DNA of 64,000 bases, from assembly GCA_964438865.1 (NCBI GenBank), contig CAYTMI010000003.1, positions 189,913 through 253,912 on the forward strand, written 5' to 3'. The first letter of the stretch is position 1, and each line of letters opens with the position of its first letter. Below are positions 50,748 through 59,700 of the stretch, piece by piece. Origin of the DNA: G016234445 sp964438865. Lineage in GTDB: Bacteria; Chloroflexota; Dehalococcoidia; Tepidiformales; Tepidiformaceae. The translations under genes and the position numbers were made by a program. The notes beneath the pieces were generated by a model. The model did not search any database. It was not told where the DNA came from and was given only the letters and a program-made list of their open reading frames with translations.

Positions 50748-52690
50748 ACCGGGAGGCGATCGACCGGATCGCCGCGTCTGCCCCGGAAGCGGCAACGAAC
50801 ACGGTAGGGGGAGGTAGCGGGGACGGCTGGCTCGATGCGTTCATCGCGCATTTCGGCATCGCGGTGACTGGGCCGATCCCGTACCTGGGCGGGCGAAAGT
50901 GGCAGTTAGCCGCCTGCCCGTTCGACCCGTCCCACGCCGACAAGGACGCGATCATTACCGAGTCGAGCAACGGAGCCAAAGGGTTCCACTGTTCGCACAA
51001 CTCTTGCGCGGGCAAGAACTGGACTGACTTCCGGGCGCATTACGACCCGGCCAAGAGGTGGAGGCTGCCCGGATCGTCGCCGCGAAGCGCAACCGAGGGC
51101 TCGGCGACTTCATCCGACACGAAGGGAAAGCGTGGGCCATCGCAGGCGCCGCGAATCGTTCGCCTCGCCGACGTGGAGCCGGAGTCGGTCGGCTGGGTGT
51201 GGGCTCCTTACGTCCCGCGCCGCAAGCTCACGATTATCGAGGGCGACCCGGGCGTCGGAAAGACGCACGTCAGCCTCGCCATCGCCACGGCGGTGAGCCT
51301 GGGCCATGGGCTGCCGGGGGTGGCCCCCGCAGACCCGGCCAACGTACTGATCCTTTCGGCTGAGGATGGGCTGGGGGACACGATTCGTCCGCGCCTGGAT
51401 CTGATGGGCGCGGACGTGACGCGCATGTTTGCCGTCGAAGGGCCGCTGTCCTTCGGCGGCGACGAAGGCGAGGAAGGGCTCGCCTTCGTTGAGGCTGAGA
51501 TCCAGTTGCATCGCCCGGCGCTGGTAGTGCTCGACCCGCTCGTCTTCTACCTCGGCGGAGGCGTTGACCTCCATCGCGCGAATGAGGTGCGCCAGGTGAC
51601 GGCAAGAATCGCAATGCTGGCCGAAGGCTACGACTGCGCCATTCTCGCCGTGCGGCATCTGACCAAGGGCGGGCGTGAACGCGCGATCTACAGGGGCATA
51701 GGATCCATCGACCTGACCGCGGCGGCACGCTCTGTCCTCCTGGCAGGCTGCGACCCGGATGACCCGGCGAAGCGCGCGATCGCCCAGATCAAGAACAACC
51801 TTGCCGCGCTTGGCGCGCCCCTGGGATTCTCGCTTGACGGCGGACTGTTCACGTGGCTGCCGTCCACGGACCTGACGGCGGCGCGGATGCTCGCCGCCGA
51901 AGGGGACGGCGAAGAGGGCGGTCGCCTGGGGGAGGCCGAGGATTTCTTGCGACGCGCATTAGCCGATGGCCCACGACCGGCGAAGGAAGTCCTCGATGCG
52001 GCGAAAGTTGTCGGAATAGCCGCCCGGACGCTAGACCGGGCGAAGGCAACGGTGAAAGTGCAGGCGAGGCCACTTGGAAAGCCCGGGAAACGGGGAGCGG
52101 ACGTGTGGGTTTGGGATTTAGTGCGCCACGATCCTCTCTATGGCGCGGATGGCGCACTGAATGGTTCCGAATCTGAACGCGAGGAGCCTGGGCCGGTTGA
52201 TGGCGCACTGAATCGTCGGGCCGCGACGCCGGGGGGTGCGGGAATGGTGACCGCGATCGAGATTCTGAGCACCCTGGAAGCGGGGGGCGTGGAGGTCAGC
52301 GTCAAGGACGGGAAGCTCCGGGCCGTGGACCCGCTCGGGGCCATCACGGACGAACTGGCGGAGGCCATCGGCCAGCATAAGGGGGAGATCCTGGCACTCC
52401 TCGGGGCTCCGGGGCGCCAGAGCGGTTTCGACGGGATGGGCACCGCGCACCCGGCGAAAACGCAAACGGTGCCGGGGAAGCATGCATCGCCAGACGGGGA
52501 ATCAGCGTCGGTGACGTGCCCCGTCTGCGTCCTGCCCGTCGATAAGCGCTTCGCGGTCGATGGGCTGTGCTCGCCATGCTCCGACCATTGGGGGCGGTGC
52601 CGGTGCGGGGATTTGCCGGGGGGGCAGACGTGCCGGGTATGTGCGGCGGCGGCGGTGGCGCGGTGGAAGGCTGCTGGGGGCGCTGAGTGA
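50744..52690 (+). CDS. RepA-like AAA helicase with TubC-like docking domain and C-terminal zinc fingers
   Basis: A 648-residue replication protein. An N-terminal zinc element (C58, H63, C83, C88) resembles primase fingers. A RecA-like RepA/DnaB-type ATPase has Walker A GDPGVGKT at 167-174 and VVLDPLVFYLGG as Walker B, with a winged-helix part after it. Residues 501-553 (MVTAIEILSTLEAGGVEVSV onward) match the TubC N-terminal docking fold, and 591-633 carry eight Cys in zinc-like pairs. GTG 50744 overlaps the prim-pol stop. It should unwind the element's origin. Confidence 0.82.
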   Translation: MNREAIDRIAASAPEAATNTVGGGSGDGWLDAFIAHFGIAVTGPIPYLGGRKWQLAACPFDPSHADKDAIITESSNGAKGFHCSHNSCAGKNWTDFRAHYDPAKRWRLPGSSPRSATEGSATSSDTKGKRGPSQAPRIVRLADVEPESVGWVWAPYVPRRKLTIIEGDPGVGKTHVSLAIATAVSLGHGLPGVAPADPANVLILSAEDGLGDTIRPRLDLMGADVTRMFAVEGPLSFGGDEGEEGLAFVEAEIQLHRPALVVLDPLVFYLGGGVDLHRANEVRQVTARIAMLAEGYDCAILAVRHLTKGGRERAIYRGIGSIDLTAAARSVLLAGCDPDDPAKRAIAQIKNNLAALGAPLGFSLDGGLFTWLPSTDLTAARMLAAEGDGEEGGRLGEAEDFLRRALADGPRPAKEVLDAAKVVGIAARTLDRAKATVKVQARPLGKPGKRGADVWVWDLVRHDPLYGADGALNGSESEREEPGPVDGALNRRAATPGGAGMVTAIEILSTLEAGGVEVSVKDGKLRAVDPLGAITDELAEAIGQHKGEILALLGAPGRQSGFDGMGTAHPAKTQTVPGKHASPDGESASVTCPVCVLPVDKRFAVDGLCSPCSDHWGRCRCGDLPGGQTCRVCAAAAVARWKAAGGAE

Positions 52691-52741
52691 GCGGTAGGGC
52701 GAGTGCGGGCGCCGTTAGGGGGTTTCCCCGGGCGTGGCGGA

Positions 52742-52827
52742 AATTCGCTGCAATTCGCTGCAATTCGCAGGCATATCCCGGACAATGTAACGGCGCCCGA
52801 GAACTCACACTGCAAGAAATTCGCGAT
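52742..52827. repeat. Iteron-like repeats, candidate replication origin
   Basis: AATTCGCTGC repeats in tandem at 52742 and 52752, AATTCGCAGG follows at 52762 and AATTCGCGAT at 52818. An A/T-richer stretch with two ATCCTAC copies follows to about 52855. The site lies 51 bases after the helicase gene, where satellites and plasmids often have origins. Confidence 0.55.
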
Positions 52828-52891
52828 TACGAGTTATCCTACTAATCCTACCCCCTAAAAAGGCGCGCCTGGCGACGCGGAGAGCGAGTGT

Positions 52892-52897
52892 TACCAT
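52892..52897 (+). promoter_or_regulatory. Leaderless-type -10 box TACCAT (terminase small subunit)
   Basis: TACCAT is six bases before ATG 52904. It supports ATG 52904 rather than the GTG two codons upstream. Confidence 0.4.
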
Positions 52898-52903
52898 GTG
52901 CTC

Positions 52904-53320
52904 ATGCTCACCGGGCGCCAAGAGCGGTTCGTCGCGGAATATCAGGTGGACCGGTGCGGTGCGCGGGCGGCGATCCGCGCGGGATATTCGCCGGGTTCGG
53001 CGAAAGTCCAGGCCTCCCGCCTGCTAACCAATGCTAACATTCGCGTTCGTGTCGATAGTGCTGAGGTCGAACGCATCGAACGGGTTGCGGGGTCGGCGGA
53101 GTGGGTTGTCGCCATGGCGGTCGAGGGCGTCGAGTTGGCATTCGCGACGGGGCAGCTTGGCGCGGTGGCGCCGCTCCTGGCATTGCTTGCCAAGCGTCAC
53201 CCGGAGTTTCGCGCGGGGGTGGCCGTCCAGGTGGACGCGCGCAATCAGAACTTCGGGCTCCCGCCGGGGATAACGGTGGAGGACGTGCGGCGGTTGCGGG
53301 ATGCCCTGGAGGGCGACTGA
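52904..53320 (+). CDS. Phage terminase small subunit
   Basis: A 138-residue TerS of the terminase_2 type: LTGRQERFVAEYQVDRCGARAAIRAGYSPGSA, then a helical oligomerisation region. TerS recognises the packaging site and hands DNA to the large subunit. No TerL, portal or head gene is in the element, so this subunit would have to work with a helper phage's TerL, as SaPI TerS does. It stands alone downstream of the iterons. Confidence 0.85.
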   Translation: MLTGRQERFVAEYQVDRCGARAAIRAGYSPGSAKVQASRLLTNANIRVRVDSAEVERIERVAGSAEWVVAMAVEGVELAFATGQLGAVAPLLALLAKRHPEFRAGVAVQVDARNQNFGLPPGITVEDVRRLRDALEGD

Positions 53321-53397
53321 CGGCCGGGGTTGCAAGGGAGAGTTCGTCGCCCAGGGGTTATCCGGGCGGGCGCAAGTGGCATCGGGTGGAAGGTGCT

Positions 53398-53736
53398 TTA
53401 CGGCCAGACCTGGCCGACGCTGATCGACTGGCTGGCGTTGGCCTTTACGGTGTAAGCAGCACCACTCGCGGTGCGCACGGTGACCTCTTGATATACCGCA
53501 GCCCCAGCGACACTGCGGCAGACCTCGCCGGTGATCTCGGCCTTGCCAATCTGGACGGTGCAGCGCAGCACGACCCCGACAACGCGGTCGGGCTGGGGCT
53601 GGGCGAGCGCAGTCTGGAGGGAGGCAACCTGAGTGCGGAGGTCGTCTATCTCGCCGTCACCGCCGCCACAGGCTGCCAGGGCTGCCGTGAGGGCGAACAG
53701 GGCGAGGAATGCGACGGGTAGGAGTCTCGGGCGCAT
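53398..53736 (-). CDS. Small lipoprotein
   Basis: A 112-residue exported protein: MRPRLLPVAFLALFALTAAL then lipobox LAACGGG. A short coiled coil (EIDDLRTQVASLQTALAQ) and a beta-rich C-terminal part (VLRCTVQIGKAEITGEVC) with two Cys able to form a disulfide follow. On a satellite, small surface lipoproteins often block entry of other phages (superinfection exclusion); that role is inference. It runs against the flanking genes, so it has its own transcript. Confidence 0.65.
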   Translation of the reverse strand: MRPRLLPVAFLALFALTAALAACGGGDGEIDDLRTQVASLQTALAQPQPDRVVGVVLRCTVQIGKAEITGEVCRSVAGAAVYQEVTVRTASGAAYTVKANASQSISVGQVWP

Positions 53737-53933
53737 GACTGTCGGAAGTGACTATGGAAGCCTTGCGCGGGTTCGGCAAGGGGTTTCGGAAAATACGACA
53801 GGAGATGTCGCGACCCGGCACGACGGTTGGGTTCTGCGAGAAGGGGAGGCCCGGCGGCCGATGAGTCACCGCCGGGGCGTATGCTTCCCGCGATCCCGCG
53901 CGAGTCCTGCGCACTTCAAGGAGGCCCCACACC

Positions 53934-54329
53934 GTGGCCGAATCAGCGCCCCCCAAGAGCCGTCGACCGAAGCCGCCCGCGTGGCTGGTGTCGAACCTGG
54001 TCCTCGTCGTCTTGGTGACGGGGTTTCTTACCACCGACCGGCTCTGGCTGCACTGGTATTCCGTGCAGCCCGATGTTACGGAGGCAGACCTGGTGACTGT
54101 GCAGAGCCTGGCGGCAGATGCTTACTACCGGGCGGACGCCGTGGCTCGAACGCGCTCCGGGGACGATAGCGCCCTCCAGCGGATTTCTTCCGCGGTGGCG
54201 GTTCTGTCTCTTGTCCAATCCTCCGGTAAGAGCTCGGGCTCGGGCTCTGCACAGGGCAGGGCTTGTATCGCGTACCTGATGAAGGGCGTTGGGAGCGTCA
54301 CGGACTGCGGATTCCGACTTGTCGATTGA
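53934..54329 (+). CDS. Small single-span membrane protein
   Basis: A 131-residue protein, GTG start with a strong AAGGAGG ribosome site. A Pro/Lys-rich N-terminus is followed by one membrane segment (LVSNLVLVVLVTGFLTTDRLW) and an exposed domain with two Cys, GRACIAYLMKGVGSVTDCGF. No family recognised. Like the lipoprotein next to it, it could be an envelope-exclusion or cargo protein. Confidence 0.6.
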   Translation: MAESAPPKSRRPKPPAWLVSNLVLVVLVTGFLTTDRLWLHWYSVQPDVTEADLVTVQSLAADAYYRADAVARTRSGDDSALQRISSAVAVLSLVQSSGKSSGSGSAQGRACIAYLMKGVGSVTDCGFRLVD

Positions 54330-55086
54330 CCCCAAGGCTTGGCGACCTGCCCGGGCAGGAGGGCGAGAAACGAATCGGGGGGGCGCGGCCGGCGGCTCTG
54401 CCGACGGCGGGTCCCGGCGCGGCGGAAGGCGGGCGCGATAGGAGGTGACGGCGGACGCATCGCCGGGCGCAGCGCAGCGGAGCGGACCCGAAGGGCCGGT
54501 GATGCGGGAGCCGTCGCCGACCGCGACAACGCCTGAAGCGCGCGGGACCACCGGGCTCCCATCGGGGACCGGCGCACGCCCCCATCCCTGCGGCCTCAGC
54601 CGCGAACTTCGGAGCGCAGCGGAGTGATCCTTCGCCCGGCAGGCCGGAGGCGATCAAGAAAACCCCGGGCCACAGGCGCGCCCCCGCCGGAGGCTGCCGG
54701 GCGAGGCGGGCCGGCCGGTGGTGGTGGTTGGAGGCCGGGCCGCGAACATCGGAGCCGTGCGCGCGGAAGGGCCGGGGAGGGAGCGCGCGCGGCGGAGTGG
54801 GGCGGTTGGGCTGGGGGCGGGGCCTCAACGTCTCCGGAGCGATAGCGGAGTGCGCGCGGGGCGCAGCGGAGTGCCAGGCGGATCAGGGGACGGATCGGCG
54901 GCGGGCGTGACTATGACGGGCTCCGCCATCTCCCTCGCCCGGTGGCGATCCGTCCCCCCGGCTGGGGCGTAGCGGAGCCTGGCGCGCCAACCCTGCGGCG
55001 GCGCGCGCCGACCATCGGGAGGCTGGCGGCGGCCCGCACTTCGGAGCGAAGTGAAACGGAGCGGAGTGCGGTCGGAGGCCTGAAAA
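54330..55086. repeat. GC-rich tract with interspersed AGCGGAGTG repeats
   Basis: About 757 bases with no supported gene. The nonamer (A/G)GCGGAGTG occurs at 54618, 54791, 54844, 54865 and 55060; AGCGGAG also at 54476 and 54971. CTTCGGAGCG occurs twice (54608 and 55039), the second within a hairpin CACTTCG-GAG-CGAAGTG (55037-55053). This could be a cis-acting site region such as packaging, Xis or origin-related, or decayed sequence. Confidence 0.5.
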
Positions 55087-55108
55087 TGACAGCAACGCTG
55101 ACAGCAAC
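55087..55108 (+). repeat. Right arm-type repeats TGACAGCAAC x2
   Basis: TGACAGCAAC occurs at 55087-55096 and 55099-55108, 83 bases inside the right repeat. It matches the pair at the left end. Confidence 0.6.
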
Positions 55109-55191
55109 CCGCTGCTGTCCGGGGCCGTGCGCGGCTGTGTTATGTGTCGTGCTAGATTCACACACGGATGGATACGAACGGCCAGGTCAAG

Positions 55192-55254
55192 ACTGGCAGT
55201 GTTGAGGTAGAGGGTTCGAATCCCTCCAGCTCCACCAGCTTTCTGAATCTAGAC
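55192..55254 (+). repeat. Right attachment repeat (displaced tRNA-Ala 3' end)
   Basis: It matches the left repeat at 61 of 63 bases and contains the tRNA 3' half with TTCGAAT and CCA. It lacks the acceptor 5' half and D-arm, so it is not a tRNA gene. The G in the T-loop suggests this is the original chromosomal tRNA end. Confidence 0.88.
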
Positions 55255-55264
55255 CAGGCAGAAG

Positions 55265-55285
55265 AAGGCCCCATCCCGGGGCCTT
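55265..55285 (+). terminator. Terminator downstream of the right repeat
   Basis: AAGGCCCC/GGGGCCTT stem with a five-base loop then TTGTGG. It is probably the original tRNA-Ala terminator. Confidence 0.55.
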
Positions 55286-55347
55286 TGTGGCAGGTGGCCA
55301 AGCGCGCGCTGCGGCCGTCGGGGAGAGACGTTCGCCGGGTACGGCGG

Positions 55348-56730
55348 TCAGTGGCGGTGAGCGCGCTGGGTGTCGCTCAGGGCCTCGCCCTTGTAGTAGC
55401 GCTCGTAGAAGGCGGGGTCGAGGTGGTTTGCCTGGTAGGCGAGGACGGTGCGGATGGGGCCGTTCGTCGCGGGGAAGCGCCCGAAACGCTTGTAGATGTA
55501 GGTGCAACAGGCGATCGTGGCGTCGATGGCGAACTGGCTCGGCCGCGGAATCCCGCTCGTGACGGCTTCCGGCGAGGCAAATGACGACCTGCCCTCGAGG
55601 TCCTTGATCGACCCCTTCGGCCCGAACTTCAGGTCGAGGTAGGCCGCCACCGCGTCGGCCATCGACGGGTAATAGGGCGGGCAGAACGGCTTGATGAGGT
55701 CAACGCCGTCCACCGTCAGTCCCAGCGGCACAGGCACTTCGAAGTCGCGCCTGAGGAGGCGGGTGAGGAGCCGCAGCGGCTCGATCATCCCCGCGCTGGC
55801 GGTGAACCGGTCGTTCTTGATGGTGAAGCCGAGGGCTTCGCCCCAGCCCCAGGGGTGGTGGGCGAAGTGGGGGAAGCCGCCGAGGCCGAGGGCCTGGGTC
55901 ATGAGCCCGAGGTTCTGGAGGATGCCCCCCTGTTCGACGGCGGCGAATTCGTGCATCCACGACTCGAGCATGCTGATCGAGAGGGCGCGACCCAGCTTCG
56001 GGTCGTCGTTTAAGCGGCCACCCTTGGACTTGGCGAACTTCCCGATCCCGGCGGGCTTGAAGAGGGCCGTGTCATCGATGAGGAAGTAGTTGAACTCTTC
56101 GTCGAAGATCAGGAGGAAGACGTTGATGAAGAAGGAGGACATCTCGTGGATGGGGACGAAATAGGTCGTCCCGGGGCGATTGGCGGCCCACTGGTTGAAC
56201 CCCGGTACGTAGGGGACAGCGCGCGGCTGATCGATGCGCTTGTCGGCGACGCGGACGCGGGCGTCACGGTAGAAGCGGAGGACGTCGCCGTCGCGGGCGG
56301 CGCGTGCCAGGCGGTCGAACTCTTCGCGGGTGCAATCCAGCGGACGCCGGATCATCCACGTGCCCTCGTCGTTCATCACGAAGATCCGGGCGGCGTGGAT
56401 GGCGTCGCCGCTCGCCGCGGTGCGGCCGTAGAACTGACTCATGATGTTGCCGCCACCCGCCTCCGGGACTCCCCCATCCTGGTAGGGCAGTTCGCCGAGG
56501 GCGTAGCCGGTGAATCCGCAGGCGGCGTAGACCAGGGCCGCCTCTTCGTCTTCCGTGAGGGGGGCCGGCGCCAGTTCGCTCTGGAACGAAAGCGGGCCGC
56601 CCCCGATGGAGAGCCCCGGCGCGAACCGGCGCGACCGCCGGTAGGTCAGCGAGTCGAGCAGCGGGTAGGTACGGAGTTGGTTGAGAAGCCAGTCCTGGCC
56701 CGAAGTTTCAGCGTTCGTTTCAGTGGTCAA
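55348..56730 (-). CDS. Unrecognised 460-residue protein
   Basis: A soluble-looking protein read from TTG 56730 with AAGGAG seven bases upstream, overlapping the end of the cyclase gene by 11 bases. Segments include YAACGFTGYALGELPYQDGG, FFINVFLLIFDEEFNYFLID and FPHFAHHPWGWGEALGF. The last loosely recalls the nitroreductase active-site region, but I do not assign a family. Conservation-like Trp/His clusters suggest an enzyme. It may act with the cyclase regulator encoded directly upstream. Confidence 0.6.
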   Translation of the reverse strand: MTTETNAETSGQDWLLNQLRTYPLLDSLTYRRSRRFAPGLSIGGGPLSFQSELAPAPLTEDEEAALVYAACGFTGYALGELPYQDGGVPEAGGGNIMSQFYGRTAASGDAIHAARIFVMNDEGTWMIRRPLDCTREEFDRLARAARDGDVLRFYRDARVRVADKRIDQPRAVPYVPGFNQWAANRPGTTYFVPIHEMSSFFINVFLLIFDEEFNYFLIDDTALFKPAGIGKFAKSKGGRLNDDPKLGRALSISMLESWMHEFAAVEQGGILQNLGLMTQALGLGGFPHFAHHPWGWGEALGFTIKNDRFTASAGMIEPLRLLTRLLRRDFEVPVPLGLTVDGVDLIKPFCPPYYPSMADAVAAYLDLKFGPKGSIKDLEGRSSFASPEAVTSGIPRPSQFAIDATIACCTYIYKRFGRFPATNGPIRTVLAYQANHLDPAFYERYYKGEALSDTQRAHRH

Positions 56731-59700
56731 CGGTGTGCTCCTTGATAGCCGGTTGCGAGTTGAGGATGGCGCGGGCTCGACGGGTCTCATCCGCGGTCTG
56801 TTCGGGGAACTTAGCGAGCGCGAGTTCGAGTGCGGCGGTGCCCTCCGGTGAGAAGGCGGCTGCGAAGCGCATGGCAGCGCGCAGCTCCAACGACTTCGCG
56901 CCACGCTCCCGCGCACGGGTTACCGCCAGGCGAAAGTCCCGCCGGGAGTCGGCGTCCCCGCCGGCACCGGTGGACAGGATGCTGCCCCGGATCTCCCAGA
57001 GGAGCGGCTCGAAAGCCTCCTCGCCGGTGGCAGTCGCAGTCTCAAGTCCGTGAGCGACGGCGTCGCGGGCGCCGGCTGTGTCGCAGTGGGCCAGCATGGC
57101 GTCGGCCACGAGGGAATGGAGCCATGCTCCCGCGGTGCGGTTTCCCGCGGCGAAGTAGGTTGCGACGGCGGCCTGGACGCGGGCCACGGCATCGGCGTCC
57201 CCCGTCCGCGCCGAAGCCCACTCCACCAGGCACGACGACGCGTACAACCAGTACCCGAACTTCCGTTCCTGGGCGATCGCCTTCGCTTCGCGCGCGAGTT
57301 CCCCGGCCGGGCCGGGCTGGTCCCGGAGCTGGTGAACCCACGCCGCAAGGACGAGGGAGTACACAAGACCGGACGGCAGGTTTCGTTCGCGGCTCCGGTC
57401 GATGGCGCGCTGGATCTCCGCGCGTGCCCGGTCGGGGTATCCCAGGAACCAGGCGGTGAACCCGGAGTAGGCCAGCGCGGAGACGTAGGGCTCTTCCGCG
57501 GCGGCCCCGTCGGCTGTGCCCAAGGCCTCTTCGAACAGCCCCGTGGCGCGCTTCAGCTCGACCAACGCCTGCTCCGGGTATCCACCCAGCGCGAGTTGCT
57601 CTCCCAGGGGGAGGTGCGCGGAGGCCATCAAGAAGGGCGACCCGATCCTCTCAGCGCGCTCGACCAGCTCCTTGGCAATGGGCCGGGCGCGATCGAGCCC
57701 GCCCTGCACCTGGTAGAACCGCCCAAGCCCCCTCAGGGCGTGGAACGTCTGGACGGGGTCGGAAAGGGTGCGCGCCGCCTCCATCGCCAGGCGGTAGTTG
57801 GCCTCAACCTCGGGGCTTGCGTATCCGCGCACGGCGGTCAATGGCTGCCCCAGGGCGAGCCGTAGCTCCGTCTCCACGGCTGGCGGCGCGCCGCCCTGGT
57901 GCGCCAGTTCCAGCGCCTGGGTCAGGTAGTTCATCGCCTCGGTGTTGGCAAAACGGGCGGAGGCGAGGGTGGCCGCCCGCCGCAGATAGGGAATCGCGCG
58001 GCCGGGGTCGCCGGCACGGGCGAGGTGATAGGCCACCGTCTCCGGCTCTGCGTCCCGGAGGCTCGGGAATCGTTCTTCCAGCTGTCGCGCCACGGCCGCA
58101 TGGAAGCCCGCCCGGTCAGGTCGAAGCAGCGACTCATACGCCACGTCCTGGATGAGGGCGTGCTTGAACGCGTAGTGACCATTGCGGCCCCGGGGCGCCA
58201 GCACGCCGGCTTCGACCAGGCGGTCGAGGTCAGAGAGCGTCTGTTCCTCCGAGTTTCCAGCCAACCCCGAAACCAGGGCAACGGAGATCTCCCTGCCCAC
58301 CACGGAGCAGAGCTGGGCAAGACGGCGGTTCGCCGGGGCTCTGTCCAGCCTTGCCATCAGGGAGCCATACAGTGCCGGCGGGATCGTGGAGCGCGCGGCG
58401 GGGAGTGGAGCGGAACCTTCGCCGGCCGCGCCCGCCTCAGCTGCCAGCCGGCTGAGCTCCTCGGCGAACAGGGGGACTCCTTCCGCCCGGGCAGCCAGCC
58501 GGCGAATCTCTTCGGGCGCGACTCCCGTCCCGGCAACGAGCCCGGCGACCAACTGTTCGGTGTCCGCGGCGTCAAGCCTCCCGAGGGTGAAGGTGAGGCA
58601 AGACGCGGCAACCGGCTCTGGGACGGCAAACTCGGTGCGGGTGGTGAGCAACAGCAGGAGGGGCTTCCCCCGGGCCACCGGTAGCACCCTCGCGACGAGG
58701 TCCAGGGAGCTTGGGTCGAGCCAGTGGACATCTTCGACGGCTATGAGGACTGGACGCCGGTTACAGAGCCCCACGATCCAGGCCAGGAGCGCCGCGAAGA
58801 TGCGTTCACGGATCTCCCCGGGAGGGCCGGTGAGCTCCGGGTAGCGTCCTTCGAGCGAGAGTCCGAGCAGCATAGCAAGCGGGGGGATGCCCTCGGCGGG
58901 GGCAAGTCCCAGGCCCTCGTACGCGAGCCCGAGGCGGTCGAGGGGGGCCGCGCCCCGAGGCGCGTCGAGGTCCAGCAGTGCACCAGCGACGCTCCGGACC
59001 ACCGGGTAGAACGCCGTGTTGGTGTGGAAAGCGGACCCTTGCACCCCGATGAAGGTGTGGTCGGTGGCGTCGAGGCGGCGCTGGAATTCGCGGACCAGCC
59101 GGGTCTTTCCCAGCCCTGCTTCGGCGCGAACAAGGAGACCCGAACCGCTACCGGCCACCGCCTCGGACCATGCCCTCGAAACCATCGCGAGTTCCCGGGT
59201 CCTCCCGAGGAAGGGCGCGCCTTTCTCCGCGGTCTGCCAGTCCCGGGGGGCGAGACCGGCGACGCGCGAAACCTCGATGGGGCGCGAGAGCCCGCGCAAC
59301 GCCTGCGGCCCCAGCGGCTCCAGGGCATAGCCTGCCTTTGTGAGCCGGAGCAGGTCTGCGCTTGCGACGACGCCGCCAGGCGGGGCGAGCGACTGGAGAC
59401 GAGCGGCAATGTTCGCCGTTTCCCCGACCACGTCATTCGGCTGGATGCGCTCGCCGCTCCCCATCTCAGCGACAACCGCGAGCCCATAGTGGAGCCCGGC
59501 GCGCGCGGCGAGCGGGTGGCCACCGCCCGGGGCGCGGATGCTGCCGACGCCGTCGACAATCTCCAGCGCGGCCCGCACCGCGCGGTCGGCGTCGTCTTCG
59601 TGGGCGGTGGGGAAGCCAAAGTAGACGAGCAGCCCGTCGCCCATGTAGTGCGCTGTGTACCCGCCCAGGCGGTCGACGATGGCGGCAGCGGCGTGTTGGT

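Larger units (their letters stand above)
46879..55254. mobile_element. Integrated PICI/SaPI-like phage satellite in tRNA-Ala
   Basis: About 8.4 kb bounded by 63-bp direct repeats (46879-46941 and 55192-55254). Contents in order: tyrosine integrase, unknown zinc-finger protein, AlpA/excisionase-like protein, zinc-motif protein, primase-polymerase, RepA-like helicase, iterons, terminase small subunit, lipoprotein, small membrane protein and a repeat tract. No capsid, portal, tail, lysis or large-terminase gene is visible. That gene set and order are those of phage-inducible chromosomal islands. The host phage and mobility are unknown. Confidence 0.75.

Noticed and set aside
55192..55254. Second tRNA-Ala gene
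   Set aside because: Only the 3' part is present; no acceptor 5' strand or D-arm. It is the right attachment repeat.
46879..55254. Complete prophage
   Set aside because: Too short, and no capsid, portal, tail, lysis or large terminase genes.
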